NCBI GenBank assembly: GCA_021785235.1
Contig: JAJYGB010000356.1
Location: forward strand, 1 to 7,663
Direction: 5' to 3'
Source: Bacteroidota bacterium
GTDB lineage: Bacteria > Bacteroidota > Kryptoniia > Kryptoniales > JAKASW01
DNA length: 7,663 nt
Below are positions 6,881 to 7,663 of this stretch, in pieces. The notes under the pieces are model-generated. The model had not been told where the DNA came from and did not search any database. It worked only from the letters and a program-made list of their open reading frames with translations. Position 1 is the stretch's first letter; every line of letters starts with the position of its first letter. The position numbers and the translations under genes are program-made.

Positions 6881-6915
6881 AAAAGGGCAGGAAGAGATTC
6901 CTGCCCTTTTCTTTT
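6881..6915 (+). terminator. Intrinsic terminator after hppA
   Basis: A 13-bp perfect stem pairs AAAAGGGCAGGAA (6881-6893) with TTCCTGCCCTTTT (6898-6910) around a GAGA tetraloop. It is followed by CTTTTT. It lies 23 bases after the hppA stop. The A-run on the left arm gives a short T-run on the other strand too, but no gene converges on it here. Confidence 0.93.
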
Positions 6916-7012
6916 TGTTACCGGCCTGGAAGAAATATGTTCTATAATGAAACCTTCGCGGATAGAGTGTCGTAGGTAGGAATGTGTTTCAACTGCGAGG
7001 CATCACAAAAGT

Positions 7013-7016
7013 GGAG
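7013..7016 (+). promoter_or_regulatory. Ribosome binding site of the DUF4097 gene
   Basis: GGAG lies 8 bases before the ATG at 7025, within the purine-rich stretch GGAGAAGGGAAG. It supports this start, which also places a signal peptide at the N-terminus. Confidence 0.65.
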
Positions 7017-7024
7017 AAGGGAAG

Positions 7025-7663
7025 ATGAGAAGGATATTTACCGGAGCGATCCTTGGGCTGCTTGTGCTTATTTCAACGGCATCGGCGGAAAAATTTTCCA
7101 GGACTGAAACGAAGTCTTTCACGATTTCACCGAATGGCAAAGTGACGGTCGAAAACGTGAACGGGTCGATAAAAGTAGAGGCGTGGGACAAGAATCAGGT
7201 TTCACTCGAGATCACGAAAACCGTAAAGGCCAGCGACAGCGAAGAGGCCGACGAATATTTCGCTGATCTGAGGGTTGATATCAACTCTGGCGACGATTTC
7301 CTCGAAGTGAAGACCCACTATCCTCACGATTTCGGGGGCGGTTTTTTCTACTGGCTTTTCCACGGCGGATCGAAGTACGGCGGCGTGGAGTACGTCTTGA
7401 AAGTCCCGGCGAATGTGCGGCTCGACGTCGGTTCGACAAACGGCAGCGTCACGGTCAGGGCGGTTGTCGGCAAAGTGAAGGCGCACTCGACGAACGGGCG
7501 GATAGAACTCCAGGATGTAGGCGGAGAAGTTGAAGGCTCCACGACAAACGGCGGAATTACAGCGCGCGTCAGCGACGTTGTTCAGTTCAAGGAACTTAAA
7601 CTTGAAACGACGAACGGCGGAATCTCTGTGTATTGCCCCGAGGGAATTAATGCTGACGTGTAC
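7025..7663 (+). CDS. Secreted DUF4097 beta-strand repeat protein (3' partial)
   Basis: This reading frame stays open for 213 codons to the window edge, so the C-terminus is missing. A Sec signal peptide (MRRIFTGAILGLLVLISTASA) is followed by likely cleavage after A21 (A-S-A). The mature part is beta-rich with repeated turns of the form T-N-G-x-I/V: VNGSI (45-49), STNGSV (137-142), STNGRI (155-160), TTNGGI (173-178) and TTNGGI (195-200). That pattern is typical of DUF4097 ('putative adhesin') proteins, which probably fold as a beta-helix in the periplasm or on the cell surface. A glycine/aromatic segment, DFGGGFFYWLFHGG (from about 104), interrupts the first part and looks like a loop. It has its own leader region after the hppA terminator. 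Family-level function is not established; an envelope-stress or adhesion role is only a possibility. No partner gene is visible. Confidence 0.85.
   Translation, partial: MRRIFTGAILGLLVLISTASAEKFSRTETKSFTISPNGKVTVENVNGSIKVEAWDKNQVSLEITKTVKASDSEEADEYFADLRVDINSGDDFLEVKTHYPHDFGGGFFYWLFHGGSKYGGVEYVLKVPANVRLDVGSTNGSVTVRAVVGKVKAHSTNGRIELQDVGGEVEGSTTNGGITARVSDVVQFKELKLETTNGGISVYCPEGINADVY
7433..7624 (+). repeat. Coding repeats for T-N-G-x-I/V turns in the DUF4097 protein
   Basis: Four related coding units contain AC(A/G)AACGG, with the asparagine codons for N139, N157, N175 and N197. The spacing is 18, 18 and 22 codons. They encode successive beta-helix turns. The wording varies at silent positions, so this is a protein-level repeat and not a recent DNA duplication. 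Confidence 0.65.

Noticed and set aside
6943..6948. TATAAT as a -10 element for the DUF4097 gene
   Set aside because: No -35-like hexamer lies 16-18 bases upstream. TTGTTA at 6915-6920 is 22 bases away and within the terminator T-run. It is possible but not supportable.
6982..7107. A short + strand frame starting MCFNCEASQKW before the DUF4097 gene
   Set aside because: It has no Shine-Dalgarno and mostly overlaps the signal peptide region of the DUF4097 gene in another phase.

Overview
The window most likely comes from a Gram-negative, moderately GC-rich member of the Bacteroidota–Chlorobiota–Ignavibacteriota (FCB) group. The support is a Ton-type energy module with two tandem ExbD genes and TonB, next to a PstS-like lipoprotein and a secreted TPR protein, plus a DUF4097 protein. 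Several genes carry strong Shine-Dalgarno sequences (AAAAGGAGG before tonB, AAAGGAGG before hppA). These are rare in the class Bacteroidia, so an Ignavibacteria- or Chlorobi-like lineage seems more likely. The taxonomic call is inference. All genes are on the + strand.

Region 1 (1-1754) is the end of a proton-motive-force transduction operon: a 5'-truncated ExbD/TolR, a second complete ExbD and a TonB with its C-terminal domain. The gene expected upstream, exbB/tolQ, is outside the window. The three genes are nearly contiguous, with good ribosome binding sites in the junctions.

Region 2 (1755-4683) starts with an intrinsic-terminator-like hairpin (1824-1854). The hairpin lies inside the first codons of a small two-helix membrane protein of about 55 residues (1822-1989). 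That small gene overlaps by 14 bases a PstS-like periplasmic binding lipoprotein (1976-2941), which in turn overlaps a signal-peptide TPR protein (2938-4635) by an ATGA. A strong terminator at 4650-4683 closes the unit. No pstC, pstA or pstB follows, so the PstS-like protein is not in a standard phosphate ABC transporter operon. The layout suggests that the Ton module and the PstS-like/TPR unit work together in the envelope, and that read-through of the 1824-1854 hairpin sets their relative expression.

Region 3 (4684-6910) is a stand-alone membrane-bound ion-pumping pyrophosphatase gene (hppA) with a GTG start and its own 13-bp-stem terminator. Its K480/T483 signature is that of the potassium-independent class.

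Region 4 (6911-7663) is a short intergenic stretch followed by the start of a secreted DUF4097 beta-repeat protein that runs off the window. No RNA genes, insertion sequences, CRISPR arrays or phage genes were seen.
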